Source of the DNA: an uncultured Bacteroidota bacterium
GTDB taxonomy: Bacteria > Bacteroidota > Bacteroidia > Chitinophagales > Chitinophagaceae
Direction of reading: 5' to 3'
Length of the DNA stretch: 64,000 bases
NCBI GenBank assembly: GCA_903865435.1
Contig: CAIPJS010000077.1
Location: 20,526 to 84,525, forward strand
How positions within the stretch are numbered: the first letter of the stretch is position 1; every line of letters begins with the position of its first letter. Below, piece by piece: positions 42,789-51,225 of the stretch. The notes beneath the pieces were generated by a model. It saw only the letters and a list, made by a program, of their open reading frames with translations. It made no database searches and was not told the origin of the DNA. The position numbers and the translations under genes are program-made.

Positions 42789-44177
42789 ATGAAAAACACA
42801 ATCAAGCGCCTACTGCTATTCCTTTCTTTTTTCATTTCAATTCAATTGCAATCGCAAGTTTTTACTACAAGCGCTAATGGCATTTTAAAATTTGAACAAA
42901 GTTCTTTTTCTAAAAGTCCCATTGCAACTTCTGAAAAAAATAACATTGCAACCATTACAGTAAAAGCGAATACTCAATTTCAGACCATCGAAGGATTTGG
43001 CTATGCTTTAACAGGTGGTGCTGCTCAATTAATAGATCAGTTGCCTGTTATCAAAAAAAATGCATTATTAAAAGAAATTTTTGGTAAAGGTCCAAAGGAT
43101 ATGGGCATAAGCTATATTAGAGTGAGCATGGGGGCCTCCGATTTAGATGCACATGTATTTAGTTATTGTGATTTGCTACAAGGAGCTACCGATAGTGCTT
43201 TATCGCATTTTTCATTGTCAGAAGATACTTTACATTTAATCCCTATTTTAAAAAGGGTATTGGCCATTCAACCTAATTTAAAAATAATGGCATCTCCATG
43301 GAGTCCTCCAATTTGGATGAAATCTAATTTAAATTCAATGGGCGGGTCTTTGCAAAAAAAATACTATGCTACTTATGCTAATTATTTTGTCAAGTATATT
43401 AGAACAATGCAGGAGCAGGGCATACCCATTTGTTCTATTACCATGCAAAATGAGCCAGAACATGGAGGCAACAATCCTAGCCTATTGATGAATGCACAGG
43501 AGCAAAAAGAATTTTTAAGAGATTTTCTAGGCCCTCTTTTCCAAAAAGAAAATATAAAAACTGAAATTGTTTTGTTTGATCACAATGCCGATCATCCCAA
43601 TTATCCCATTTCTATCTTAGATGATGCAAAAGCAAAATCTTATGCAGCAGCCACTGCTTTTCATTTGTATTTAGGCACAGAGGCGGCTCTCTCAGAAGTG
43701 CATGCAAAACATCCCGATAAAAAAATATATTTTACAGAACAATGGACAGGAGCCAAAAGTGATTTTGATGGTGATTTTATGTGGCATTTAGAACATATTG
43801 TTTTAGGTACCATTCAAAACTGGAGCAGCGTTGTTTTAGAATGGAATTTAGCCAATGATGCTAAGTATGCACCCCATACACCCGGTGGTTGTACCGAATG
43901 TAAAGGTGCTTTCACGATACAAGATGCATCAATTAACAGGAATGTGAGTTATTATATTATTGCACAAATTTCAAAATACATTGAACCTGGTGCAGTGAGA
44001 ACCGAAAGCATATCTGATGATGCGGCAATTAAAACAGTAAGCTTTAATTTAAAGAATGGCAAGAAAGCTTTGTTGGTATTAAATAAATCGGCGGCGAAGA
44101 AGATAGTGGTGCAAGAGGGGTCTATTCATTTAAACTTTACAATGCCTGAAAAGTCGGCTGCTACAATAATTTGGTAA
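42789..44177 (+). CDS. Glycoside hydrolase family 30 protein
   Basis: A 462-residue secreted beta-glycosidase with a signal peptide ending QLQSQ (about residue 23). The GH30 hallmarks are GFGYALTGGAAQLI near residue 60, the acid/base Glu222 in TMQNEPEHGG and the nucleophile Glu317 in YFTEQWTGA, followed by the C-terminal beta-sandwich (KKALLVLNKSA). Family activities include glucosylceramidase, beta-1,6-glucanase and beta-xylosidase; a beta-1,6-glucanase-like role is possible, given the GH3 gene 31 nt downstream, but cannot be fixed. Confidence 0.92.
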   Translation: MKNTIKRLLLFLSFFISIQLQSQVFTTSANGILKFEQSSFSKSPIATSEKNNIATITVKANTQFQTIEGFGYALTGGAAQLIDQLPVIKKNALLKEIFGKGPKDMGISYIRVSMGASDLDAHVFSYCDLLQGATDSALSHFSLSEDTLHLIPILKRVLAIQPNLKIMASPWSPPIWMKSNLNSMGGSLQKKYYATYANYFVKYIRTMQEQGIPICSITMQNEPEHGGNNPSLLMNAQEQKEFLRDFLGPLFQKENIKTEIVLFDHNADHPNYPISILDDAKAKSYAAATAFHLYLGTEAALSEVHAKHPDKKIYFTEQWTGAKSDFDGDFMWHLEHIVLGTIQNWSSVVLEWNLANDAKYAPHTPGGCTECKGAFTIQDASINRNVSYYIIAQISKYIEPGAVRTESISDDAAIKTVSFNLKNGKKALLVLNKSAAKKIVVQEGSIHLNFTMPEKSAATIIW

Positions 44178-44208
44178 AATATTTGTGAACTATATAAAAA
44201 TTGATGGT

Positions 44209-46485
44209 ATGAAAAATAAAATGTTGATGGTGTTTACTTTATTGATGGTTAATTATTCATTTGCACAAATCAGTAAACAAGCAACCATGCATGCATTTGT
44301 AAACCAATTGCTTGCTAAAATGACTTTGGAAGAAAAATTAGGACAATTAAACCTACCTGCATCAAGTGATTTTGTAACGGGTGCGGTGAGTAGTTCTGAT
44401 ATTGCACAAAAAGTGAAAGATGGTAAAGTGGGTGGCGTTTTTAATATCAGATCTGTGACTAAAATTAAAGAGTTACAAGAGTATGCTGTTAAAAATACAA
44501 GACTGCACATCCCATTGTTATTTGGCATGGATGTGATTCATGGTTACAAAACAATTTTTCCTATTCCTTTAGGGATGTCAGCAACCTGGGACATGTCATT
44601 GATTGAGCGCTCGGCTCGAATTGCGGCAAGCGAAGCCAGCGCTGATGGTATTATGTGGACTTTTTCACCCATGGTTGATTTAACTCGAGATCCACGTTGG
44701 GGTAGAACTTCAGAGGGGAATGGTGAAGATGCTTTTTTAAGTTCTGCTATTGCTAAAGCTATGGTGCATGGGTATCAGGGTGATGATTTGTCTTTGAAAA
44801 ATACCATCATGTCCTGCGTGAAACATTATGCATTGTATGGTGCAGCCGAAGGTGGCCGTGATTACAATACTACGGATATGAGTCGCATCAGAATGTACAA
44901 TGAATATTTTCCTCCTTATAAAGCAGCAGTGGATGCAGGCGTGAAATCTGTTATGGTTTCATTTAATGAAATTGATGGCGTACCCGCATCTGGTAACAAA
45001 TGGTTGGTAGATGATGTGCTGCGTAAGCAATGGAAATTCAATGGATTTGTGGTTTCAGATTATACGGGCATTCCCGAAATGGTGAACCATGGTATAGGTG
45101 ATTTTAAAACAGTAAATGAAAAAGCATTATTGGCAGGTGTGGATATGGACATGGTAGGTGAAGGCTTTTTAAATATGTTTAAAAAATCTTTAAAAGAAGG
45201 AAAAATTACACAAGCGCAGATTGATAAAGCTTGCGAGCGCATTTTAATTTCTAAATATGAATTGGGGTTGTTTGATGATCCCTATAGATACTGTGATGAA
45301 AAAAGGTCTGCAACAGAAGTATTTACTCCCAAAAACAGAATGGATGCTAGAGAGATTGCAGCGCAAAGTTTTGTATTGCTAAAGAACAATAATAATTTAT
45401 TGCCACTTGCCAAAGGTAAAAAAATTGCTTTGGTGGGGCCGTTAGCCAATGCTAAAGAAAACATGACAGGTACTTGGAGTGTGGGTGCCGACAATTCAAA
45501 GTCTATTTCTTTATTACAAGGTTTGACTGAAGTTGTAGGTAGTTATGGCAAAGTTTCTTATGCTGCAGGATCCAACTTGGAAGATGATGCTGAATTACAA
45601 AAGCGTGAAACCATGTTTGGAAAAGAAATGGCAAGAGACAATAGAACTGCCGAACAATTACTTCAAGAAGCAGTAACAGTAAGTGCAGATGCAGATGTGA
45701 TTGTTGCTGCTTTAGGAGAAGGTGCAGAGAGTAGTGGAGAGAGCGCTTCTCGTTCTAATTTAGATTTGCCAGCAGTGCAACAAAAATTATTAAAAGCTTT
45801 ATTGGCAACAGGTAAGCCAGTAGTATTGGTTTTATTCAATGGCCGTCCACTTACTTTAACTTGGGAAGATGCCAATGTTCCAGCAATTTTAGATGTATGG
45901 TTTGGTGGTTCTGAAGCAGGCTATGCCATTGCAGATGTATTAATGGGTAAAGTAAATCCTTCAGGTAAATTAAGTATGAGCTTCCCACAAAATGTAGGTC
46001 AAATACCATTGTATTACAACCATAAAAATACAGGCCGTCCTTTAGGCAAATGGTTTTCTAAGTTTCAATCTAATTATTTAGATGTAAGCAATGAACCCTT
46101 GTATTCTTTTGGATATGGTTTAAGCTATTCAAAATTCGAATACAGTCATTTTGCAGTATCTGATACGCTATTAAAAGGCAATAAGAAATTAACAGCTACA
46201 GTGGAAGTGAAAAACACAAGTAACACAGCAGGTAAGGAAGTGGTGCAAATGTATATAAGAGATGTAGTAGGATCGGTGACTAGACCTGTTGAAGAATTAA
46301 AGGGTTTTCAAAAAATAGACCTGGCTTCAGGGGAAACAAAAAAAGTGATTTTTGAAATTACGCCTGAGTTATTGAAATTTTATAACACGGATTTAAAATA
46401 TGATTGGGAGTCGGGAGATTTTCAAATCATGGTAGGCCCTAATTCAAGAGAAGTACAAAAGCTTAAAATAAATTGGACGAAATAG
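44209..46485 (+). CDS. bglX: Beta-glucosidase BglX-type (GH3)
   Basis: A 758-residue periplasmic GH3 enzyme. ATG 44209 begins a signal peptide (MKNKMLMVFTLLMVNYSFAQ); the track start 44185 is a GTG without one. The (beta/alpha)8 domain includes IPLLFGMDVIHGYKTIFPIP and the nucleophile Asp284 in FVVSDYTGIPEM. The second domain holds the likely acid/base Glu in GEGAESSGESASRSNLDLP, and a fibronectin-III-like domain ends the protein. It would release glucose from short beta-glucosides made by the GH30 enzyme. Its stop codon is at the edge of a repeat. Confidence 0.94.
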   Translation: MKNKMLMVFTLLMVNYSFAQISKQATMHAFVNQLLAKMTLEEKLGQLNLPASSDFVTGAVSSSDIAQKVKDGKVGGVFNIRSVTKIKELQEYAVKNTRLHIPLLFGMDVIHGYKTIFPIPLGMSATWDMSLIERSARIAASEASADGIMWTFSPMVDLTRDPRWGRTSEGNGEDAFLSSAIAKAMVHGYQGDDLSLKNTIMSCVKHYALYGAAEGGRDYNTTDMSRIRMYNEYFPPYKAAVDAGVKSVMVSFNEIDGVPASGNKWLVDDVLRKQWKFNGFVVSDYTGIPEMVNHGIGDFKTVNEKALLAGVDMDMVGEGFLNMFKKSLKEGKITQAQIDKACERILISKYELGLFDDPYRYCDEKRSATEVFTPKNRMDAREIAAQSFVLLKNNNNLLPLAKGKKIALVGPLANAKENMTGTWSVGADNSKSISLLQGLTEVVGSYGKVSYAAGSNLEDDAELQKRETMFGKEMARDNRTAEQLLQEAVTVSADADVIVAALGEGAESSGESASRSNLDLPAVQQKLLKALLATGKPVVLVLFNGRPLTLTWEDANVPAILDVWFGGSEAGYAIADVLMGKVNPSGKLSMSFPQNVGQIPLYYNHKNTGRPLGKWFSKFQSNYLDVSNEPLYSFGYGLSYSKFEYSHFAVSDTLLKGNKKLTATVEVKNTSNTAGKEVVQMYIRDVVGSVTRPVEELKGFQKIDLASGETKKVIFEITPELLKFYNTDLKYDWESGDFQIMVGPNSREVQKLKINWTK

Positions 46486-46525
46486 GTAAATTATATTAGA
46501 AATTAATTTACCAGGAACCATACAA
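46485..46525. repeat. 41-bp direct repeat, copy 1
   Basis: Copy 1 of a perfect 41-bp repeat (second copy 46575-46615, offset 90 bp). It contains the hairpin GGTAAATTA / TAATTTACC and starts at the bglX stop codon. It also holds a spare copy of the last five codons and stop of the Nudix regulator gene. Confidence 0.93.
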
Positions 46526-46575
46526 ATAAATATCTATGATATTTATTTGATAAATATTTAGAGGTATGGTTCTGG
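46511..46575. terminator. Long palindrome between the two 41-bp repeats
   Basis: CCAGGAACCATAC (46511-46523) pairs with GTATGGTTCTGG (46564-46575), with one bulge, and the interior carries AAATAAATAT / ATATTTATTT. It lies between convergent bglX and the Nudix regulator and could act as a bidirectional terminator, though it lacks a clear GC core. Confidence 0.55.
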
Positions 46576-46615
46576 GTAAATTATATTAGAAATTAATTTA
46601 CCAGGAACCATACAA
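46575..46615. repeat. 41-bp direct repeat, copy 2
   Basis: Second copy. Its right end (46598-46615) is the true 3' end of the Nudix regulator gene (LYGSW and stop on the minus strand). Confidence 0.93.
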
Positions 46616-47389
46616 GCCCTCTTTTAATGCCTTTTGATATTTCTTATCATTGAAAGTGTATAAAAAGGGGGATTTGTGTGCACCGCCTTTTCTAGCTTCA
46701 TTTAATTTATTTAAAATTCCAAAGCCCAACATTTTTCTTTGAAAATTGCGGCGGTCTAGGGGTTTGTTTAAAATGGTCTCGTATAATTTCTGCAATTCCG
46801 GCATGGTAAATTTCTTAGGCAGTAAGTTTTTACCAATAGGTAGATAAGCTAATTGTGTTCTAAGGCTTTCCAATGCTTTTTGAATAATTGCACCATGATC
46901 ATGTTCAATGGGAAGATGCTTGACCTGCTCAATACCTTTCCAATCATACACAGAATTAATAGGATCATTTTGAATAGAGAAGTTGGTATAATCAATTAAG
47001 GCAAAATAACCTACGGAAACGAATCTTTGTATCATACAATGGTCCTTGGGTATTTTAGATCCATACTGCTCAAAAGTGGTCTTATGTACTGAGGCATCGG
47101 TTCTATTAGGTTGACCAAAAACATCAAATTGTTTAAGGTATATATCATTCAATCCTGTTCTTTCAAGTAAGACGCGATAAGCTGCATCATTTATATCTTC
47201 AGATTTAAGCACAAAGCCCCCAGGGAGGGTCCATTTGTTGCTTTTGGCACTATCTAATAAAAGTAGCTTCAGTGTATTTTCATGGAATCCAAAAATGACG
47301 CAATCGATGGAAATGCCTGGCAAGAAGAGTTCATTCCCTTTGACAAGGAATTGCTTAAGGCTGGCTGGAAGGGCAGGGGTTTTGGACAT
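46598..47389 (-). CDS. Nudix-domain winged-helix transcriptional regulator (NrtR/AraR-like)
   Basis: A 263-residue protein joining an N-terminal Nudix domain (residues ~25-165) to a C-terminal winged helix (NKPLDRRNFQRKMLGFGILN). The Nudix box is degenerate: GGFVLKSEDINDAAYRVLLERTGL lacks the REUxEE catalytic glutamates, as in transcriptional members of the family. In Bacteroidota this family includes sugar-catabolism repressors such as AraR. Next to GH30 and GH3 genes and a sugar-oxidation cluster, a sugar-responsive regulator is a fair inference; ligand and operator are unknown. Its 3' end lies in the 41-bp repeat. Confidence 0.85.
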   Translation of the reverse strand: MSKTPALPASLKQFLVKGNELFLPGISIDCVIFGFHENTLKLLLLDSAKSNKWTLPGGFVLKSEDINDAAYRVLLERTGLNDIYLKQFDVFGQPNRTDASVHKTTFEQYGSKIPKDHCMIQRFVSVGYFALIDYTNFSIQNDPINSVYDWKGIEQVKHLPIEHDHGAIIQKALESLRTQLAYLPIGKNLLPKKFTMPELQKLYETILNKPLDRRNFQRKMLGFGILNKLNEARKGGAHKSPFLYTFNDKKYQKALKEGLYGSW

Positions 47390-47507
47390 GGTTTAAAGAT
47401 AGAAAAATTAGGCAATTTGAACCAATTTATTTAGATTGTGTCTGTGTAACGCAATGATGAACTGAATCATCAGCTATCATTATCAATTTTATCTTTAATT
47501 ATATACT

Positions 47508-48437
47508 ATGAATACTAGAAGAAAATTTTTACAACAAGCTGCTACCTTATCCATTGGAGGAACTTTATTAAGCCATTCAAGTTGGGCGAATGCATTTGCA
47601 GGACCTAATTTACCTGCACCAGGTATACAATTATTCACTTTATTTAATGAAATGGATATAGATACGGTGGGTGCTTTGCAAAAAGTGGCTGCAGCGGGCT
47701 ATAAAAATATTGAGTCTGCTTTTAGTAAGCAGTCTGGTTTCTATGGTAAAAAACCTAAAGAGTTTAAAAGTTTATTAAAGGATATGGGTATGGATTGGCG
47801 TTCGCATCATGTGGTAGGTGCTCCATTGCGTTTACCGCCAGGGTACAAATTACCCTTGGGTCCTGATGGGCAACCCGTCAAGTTTCCAGTAATGAAAAAT
47901 TTGAGAGACAATAGTCAAGAGTTGGTGGATATGGTAGCAGAAGCAGGAATTGAATATATTGTATGTGCTAATATCCCAATTAATTCTGCTGATGAAATTA
48001 AAGAGGCTGCAGCTATCTTGCAAAAAGCAGGGGAGCAGGCGAAAAAAGCGGGTTTGCAATTAGTGTATCATAACCATGCTACAGAATTTAATACAACCGA
48101 CGGAATTGTTTCTTATGATTATTTTTTAACCCAAATAACTGCTGACATTTTAAAAATGGAATTGGATTTAGGATGGGTATTTAAAGCCAAAAAAAATCCG
48201 GTGGATATATTTAAAAATAATAAAGGTCGTTTCCCATTACTACATGTAAAAGATATGGATGCTGCTGGCAATATTGTTCCTTTTGGTACTGGCTCATATG
48301 ATTTCAAAGAAACCTTTAAAAATGTAGATATAGCTGGAATGAAGTATTATTTCTTAGAGCAAGATTTCCCTAAAAATCCGTTTGAAGATATTAAAACAAG
48401 TATTGATAAGTTTGAAATTTTCAAGAAAACTTTATAA
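47508..48437 (+). CDS. Tat-exported sugar phosphate isomerase/epimerase-like TIM-barrel protein
   Basis: A 309-residue protein of the xylose-isomerase-like/AP-endonuclease-2 family. The N-terminus is a twin-arginine signal (NTRRKFLQQAATLSIGG), so it should be exported folded to the periplasm. The barrel shows LFNEMDIDTVGALQKVAAAG, LVYHNHATEF and LLHVKDMDAAGNIV, with His, Glu and Asp residues suited to binding a metal ion. Relatives in Bacteroidota work on 3-keto-sugars or inositols beside Gfo/Idh/MocA oxidoreductases, and one is encoded next door on the other strand. Substrate unknown. Confidence 0.87.
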   Translation: MNTRRKFLQQAATLSIGGTLLSHSSWANAFAGPNLPAPGIQLFTLFNEMDIDTVGALQKVAAAGYKNIESAFSKQSGFYGKKPKEFKSLLKDMGMDWRSHHVVGAPLRLPPGYKLPLGPDGQPVKFPVMKNLRDNSQELVDMVAEAGIEYIVCANIPINSADEIKEAAAILQKAGEQAKKAGLQLVYHNHATEFNTTDGIVSYDYFLTQITADILKMELDLGWVFKAKKNPVDIFKNNKGRFPLLHVKDMDAAGNIVPFGTGSYDFKETFKNVDIAGMKYYFLEQDFPKNPFEDIKTSIDKFEIFKKTL

Positions 48438-48512
48438 GAATTAGAATAAGTAAAATGATAAAAATACAATAGATAGTACAATTGTCCCCCAAAGCATACT
48501 TCTGTGGGTATT

Positions 48513-48545
48513 AAAAAAGCACTCCTCAAAAGGGAGTGCTTTTAT
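48513..48545. terminator. Bidirectional intrinsic terminator
   Basis: AAAAAAGCACTCC / GGGAGTGCTTTT with a short loop, between the convergent isomerase and MocA genes. Confidence 0.8.
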
Positions 48546-48571
48546 TGTATAAGTATTTTTGAATTCAGTTA

Positions 48572-48610
48572 GATTGAATTGAAGTGAATTGAATTGAATT
48601 GAAGTGAATC
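48572..48610. repeat. Pentanucleotide tandem repeat (GAATT/GAAGT)
   Basis: About 7.6 units of GAATT with two GAAGT variants, intergenic between convergent genes. Not a multiple of three, and non-coding. Confidence 0.85.
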
Positions 48611-48635
48611 AATAATTCCTTCAATAACATAATCA

Positions 48636-49826
48636 CTAATCAATCACCTGCTCTGTAATCTTTCCTGTGGTCTTATTTTTTAAGATTAGTTTCTTTGTAC
48701 CATAGTGGGTCATTTCTTCTTTAATTAAATAATGATCCTTATCGTACTCTACTAAATGACTTTCTTTAGATAAACCTGTTTTTCCTCTCCAAATATCTAA
48801 TTTAACGGGCTCCCATAATTTAGATTTAGCAGAACGGTAAGCAGCATCTAATACACAGTTTACAATATAACCATCGTAAAAAGTTTCTTTAGGGGCTTGG
48901 CCTTTTTCCATAGAGTTAAACATATCCATGAACATATGGTTATAACCTAATTCATTTAATTCATCACCCACTGGGAATAACCAACCACTATTACTTTCCG
49001 ATTTTTCTGAAATATAATCTCCGCCTTTTCCTGTAGTGAACATTTCAAAACCTGTTCTTAAAAAACTATTAATCCAAATAGTGCCCTCTGTTCCCATTAC
49101 TTCATCTCTTAAATCCAAACCACCCCTAAATGTCCAGCTTACTTCAAACTGACCAATAGCGCCATTCTCATACTTAACTAGTCCAATAGCATGGTCTTCT
49201 GCATCAATAGGTTTTACTTGCGTATCTGCCCAACACATTACCTCTACTGGTTTAATATCTTTTCCAATATATGATCTTGAAATTTCTACGCAATGGCAGC
49301 CTAGGTCTAAAATACAACCACCACCTGCTTGTTCAATATCCCAGAACCAATCACTATGTGGGCCAGGATGTGTTTCACGAGACTTCGCCCATAAAATTCT
49401 TCCTACTGCACCTTCCTTCACAGATTGGTTGGCTTTAATAAATTTAGGAGTATATACCAAGTCTTCTAAATAACCATTGAATATGCCTGCTTCTTCCACA
49501 GCAACTAACATTCTTTTTGCTTCTTCACCATTACGACCTAATGGTTTAGTAGTCATCACTGCTTTTTTATGTTTGCAACATAACATCACGGCTATCTCAT
49601 GAATATTATTGGGAAGGGCAATACATACCACATCCACATCGGGGTGGGAGATAGCTGCTTCCATATCGGTAGTCCAATGAGCACAACCATAATCTGCAGC
49701 AAACTTTGTGGCAGACTCTTCACGTCGAGCATAAATACTTACTACTTTATCTTTACTTCTATAACCTTGTAAAGCATCGGCGTAAAAACGCCCAATAAAT
49801 CCTGCTCCTAACATTGCAATACGCAT
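48636..49826 (-). CDS. Gfo/Idh/MocA family oxidoreductase
   Basis: A 396-residue NAD(P)-dependent sugar or polyol dehydrogenase. The Rossmann motif AMLGAGFIGRFYADAL is at the extreme N-terminus. The family EKP motif occurs as TTKPLGRNGEEA, and the catalytic region includes GGCILDLGCHCVEISR with the likely His. No signal sequence. It lies 82 nt downstream of the MFS gene on the same strand and opposite the Tat-exported isomerase-like gene, a combination typical of keto-sugar catabolic clusters. The exact substrate cannot be named. Confidence 0.9.
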   Translation of the reverse strand: MRIAMLGAGFIGRFYADALQGYRSKDKVVSIYARREESATKFAADYGCAHWTTDMEAAISHPDVDVVCIALPNNIHEIAVMLCCKHKKAVMTTKPLGRNGEEAKRMLVAVEEAGIFNGYLEDLVYTPKFIKANQSVKEGAVGRILWAKSRETHPGPHSDWFWDIEQAGGGCILDLGCHCVEISRSYIGKDIKPVEVMCWADTQVKPIDAEDHAIGLVKYENGAIGQFEVSWTFRGGLDLRDEVMGTEGTIWINSFLRTGFEMFTTGKGGDYISEKSESNSGWLFPVGDELNELGYNHMFMDMFNSMEKGQAPKETFYDGYIVNCVLDAAYRSAKSKLWEPVKLDIWRGKTGLSKESHLVEYDKDHYLIKEEMTHYGTKKLILKNKTTGKITEQVID

Positions 49827-49908
49827 CTTTAATAAATTTTAGTTTTTATAATTGTTTTTTGTTTAAATACGATTTAGATTTTCCTTGTTTAGTTTATTAT
49901 TAAAAATA

Positions 49909-51120
49909 TTAGGAAACAACTGCGGTTTCTTTTTTCTCTTTAAAAAATAAAATAAAGGCAATTAATACAGCGCCTGCAATGGCTGCAGGAACTAACCATA
50001 TACTTTGCCAATTGTGCTGGCTTGCAGCACCCGCTGCAGTGGCCACTTTATATTGGTCCACCACATGGCCACTATACAAGGTACCTATATACATACCTAC
50101 CCCATAAGTAGCGAAGGTAAATAAGCCTTGTGCTGCATTTTTAATTTTTTCACCCGCTTTTTTCTCGGTGTACATATAGCCTGTTACAAAAAAGAAATCG
50201 TAACAAACGCCGTGTAAAATAATACCTGCATATAACATCCAGCTATGTTCCATATTGCCATAAGCAAAAAATACATAACGGAGTAACCAAGCACTAATGC
50301 CTAATATGAGCATATTTTTTACACCTACTCGATTAAACATAAAAGGAATGGCTAGAATGAATAAGGCCTCTGACATTTGACCCATGGTCATTTTACTAGC
50401 TGCGTTTTCTAAACCTACTTCATTTAAAAAGGGATTCGCGAATCCGTAATAAAATGAAAGAGGGATACAAATTAAAATAGCTGATACGAAGAATATAAAA
50501 AACGATCTTGATTTAAATAATACAAAGGCGTCGGTGCCTAAGATAGAACCCATAGTTACTTTTTCTGCTTGTGCTTTAGGAGGTGTATTAGGAAGTGCGA
50601 AGCTTAATAGTCCTAAGAAAGCAGATACTGCAGCAGCTACATAAAATGTGCCCTCTGTTTTCTCAATACCTAATTGACCAATAACAATACCTGCCGCTAT
50701 CCAACCTAAGGTACCAAAAACGCGTATCCAAGGGAATTGTTTTCCAGGGTCGGTCATTTGAGCAAAGGCTACACTATTACTTAATGCAATAGTAGGCATG
50801 TACAATAAAGCGTATACTAAAATAACCCAGTAAAAACTTTGGTTATTGGCTTTAGTAGCATAAAAAAGTAAGGCAGCGCCTACAAAATGTAAAACCCCCA
50901 TAATTTTTTGTGCTGCAAAAAAACGATCGGCAATCATGCCTACAAAAAAGGGACTAAAAATAGTGGCAATGGCTACCGCACTATAGGCAGCTCCAATATC
51001 AAGCCCTGTTGATTTTAAAATTTCACCCATATAAGTACCCATTGTCACATACCATGCGCCCCAAATATAATATTGTAGGAACATCATGGAGGATAGCATT
51101 ACGCTAATTTTTGTTTTCAT
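49909..51120 (-). CDS. MFS transporter, nucleoside:H+ symporter-like
   Basis: A 403-residue inner-membrane protein with about 12 hydrophobic segments. The N-terminus (SSMMFLQYYIWGAWYVTMGTY) and the segment GMIADRFFAAQKIMG match the nucleoside/sugar permease branch of the major facilitator superfamily (NupG-like). In this setting, upstream of a MocA oxidoreductase, a sugar or sugar derivative is a more likely substrate than a nucleoside, but this is inference. The start codon has no clear promoter box. Confidence 0.87.
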   Translation of the reverse strand: MKTKISVMLSSMMFLQYYIWGAWYVTMGTYMGEILKSTGLDIGAAYSAVAIATIFSPFFVGMIADRFFAAQKIMGVLHFVGAALLFYATKANNQSFYWVILVYALLYMPTIALSNSVAFAQMTDPGKQFPWIRVFGTLGWIAAGIVIGQLGIEKTEGTFYVAAAVSAFLGLLSFALPNTPPKAQAEKVTMGSILGTDAFVLFKSRSFFIFFVSAILICIPLSFYYGFANPFLNEVGLENAASKMTMGQMSEALFILAIPFMFNRVGVKNMLILGISAWLLRYVFFAYGNMEHSWMLYAGIILHGVCYDFFFVTGYMYTEKKAGEKIKNAAQGLFTFATYGVGMYIGTLYSGHVVDQYKVATAAGAASQHNWQSIWLVPAAIAGAVLIAFILFFKEKKETAVVS

Positions 51121-51225
51121 ATATCGAGCTGTTTTTAAGCGTATTCAATATACTCAAAAAATTGGAAAATTGCCTTTTAGCGCAAGAAAAAATGATGAAA
51201 AACCAATTAAAAAATAGATAGTTTT

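Noticed and set aside
46485-46615. CRISPR or insertion-sequence ends
   Set aside because: Only two 41-bp copies and no transposase or spacer series; the copied segment is the 3' end of a gene.
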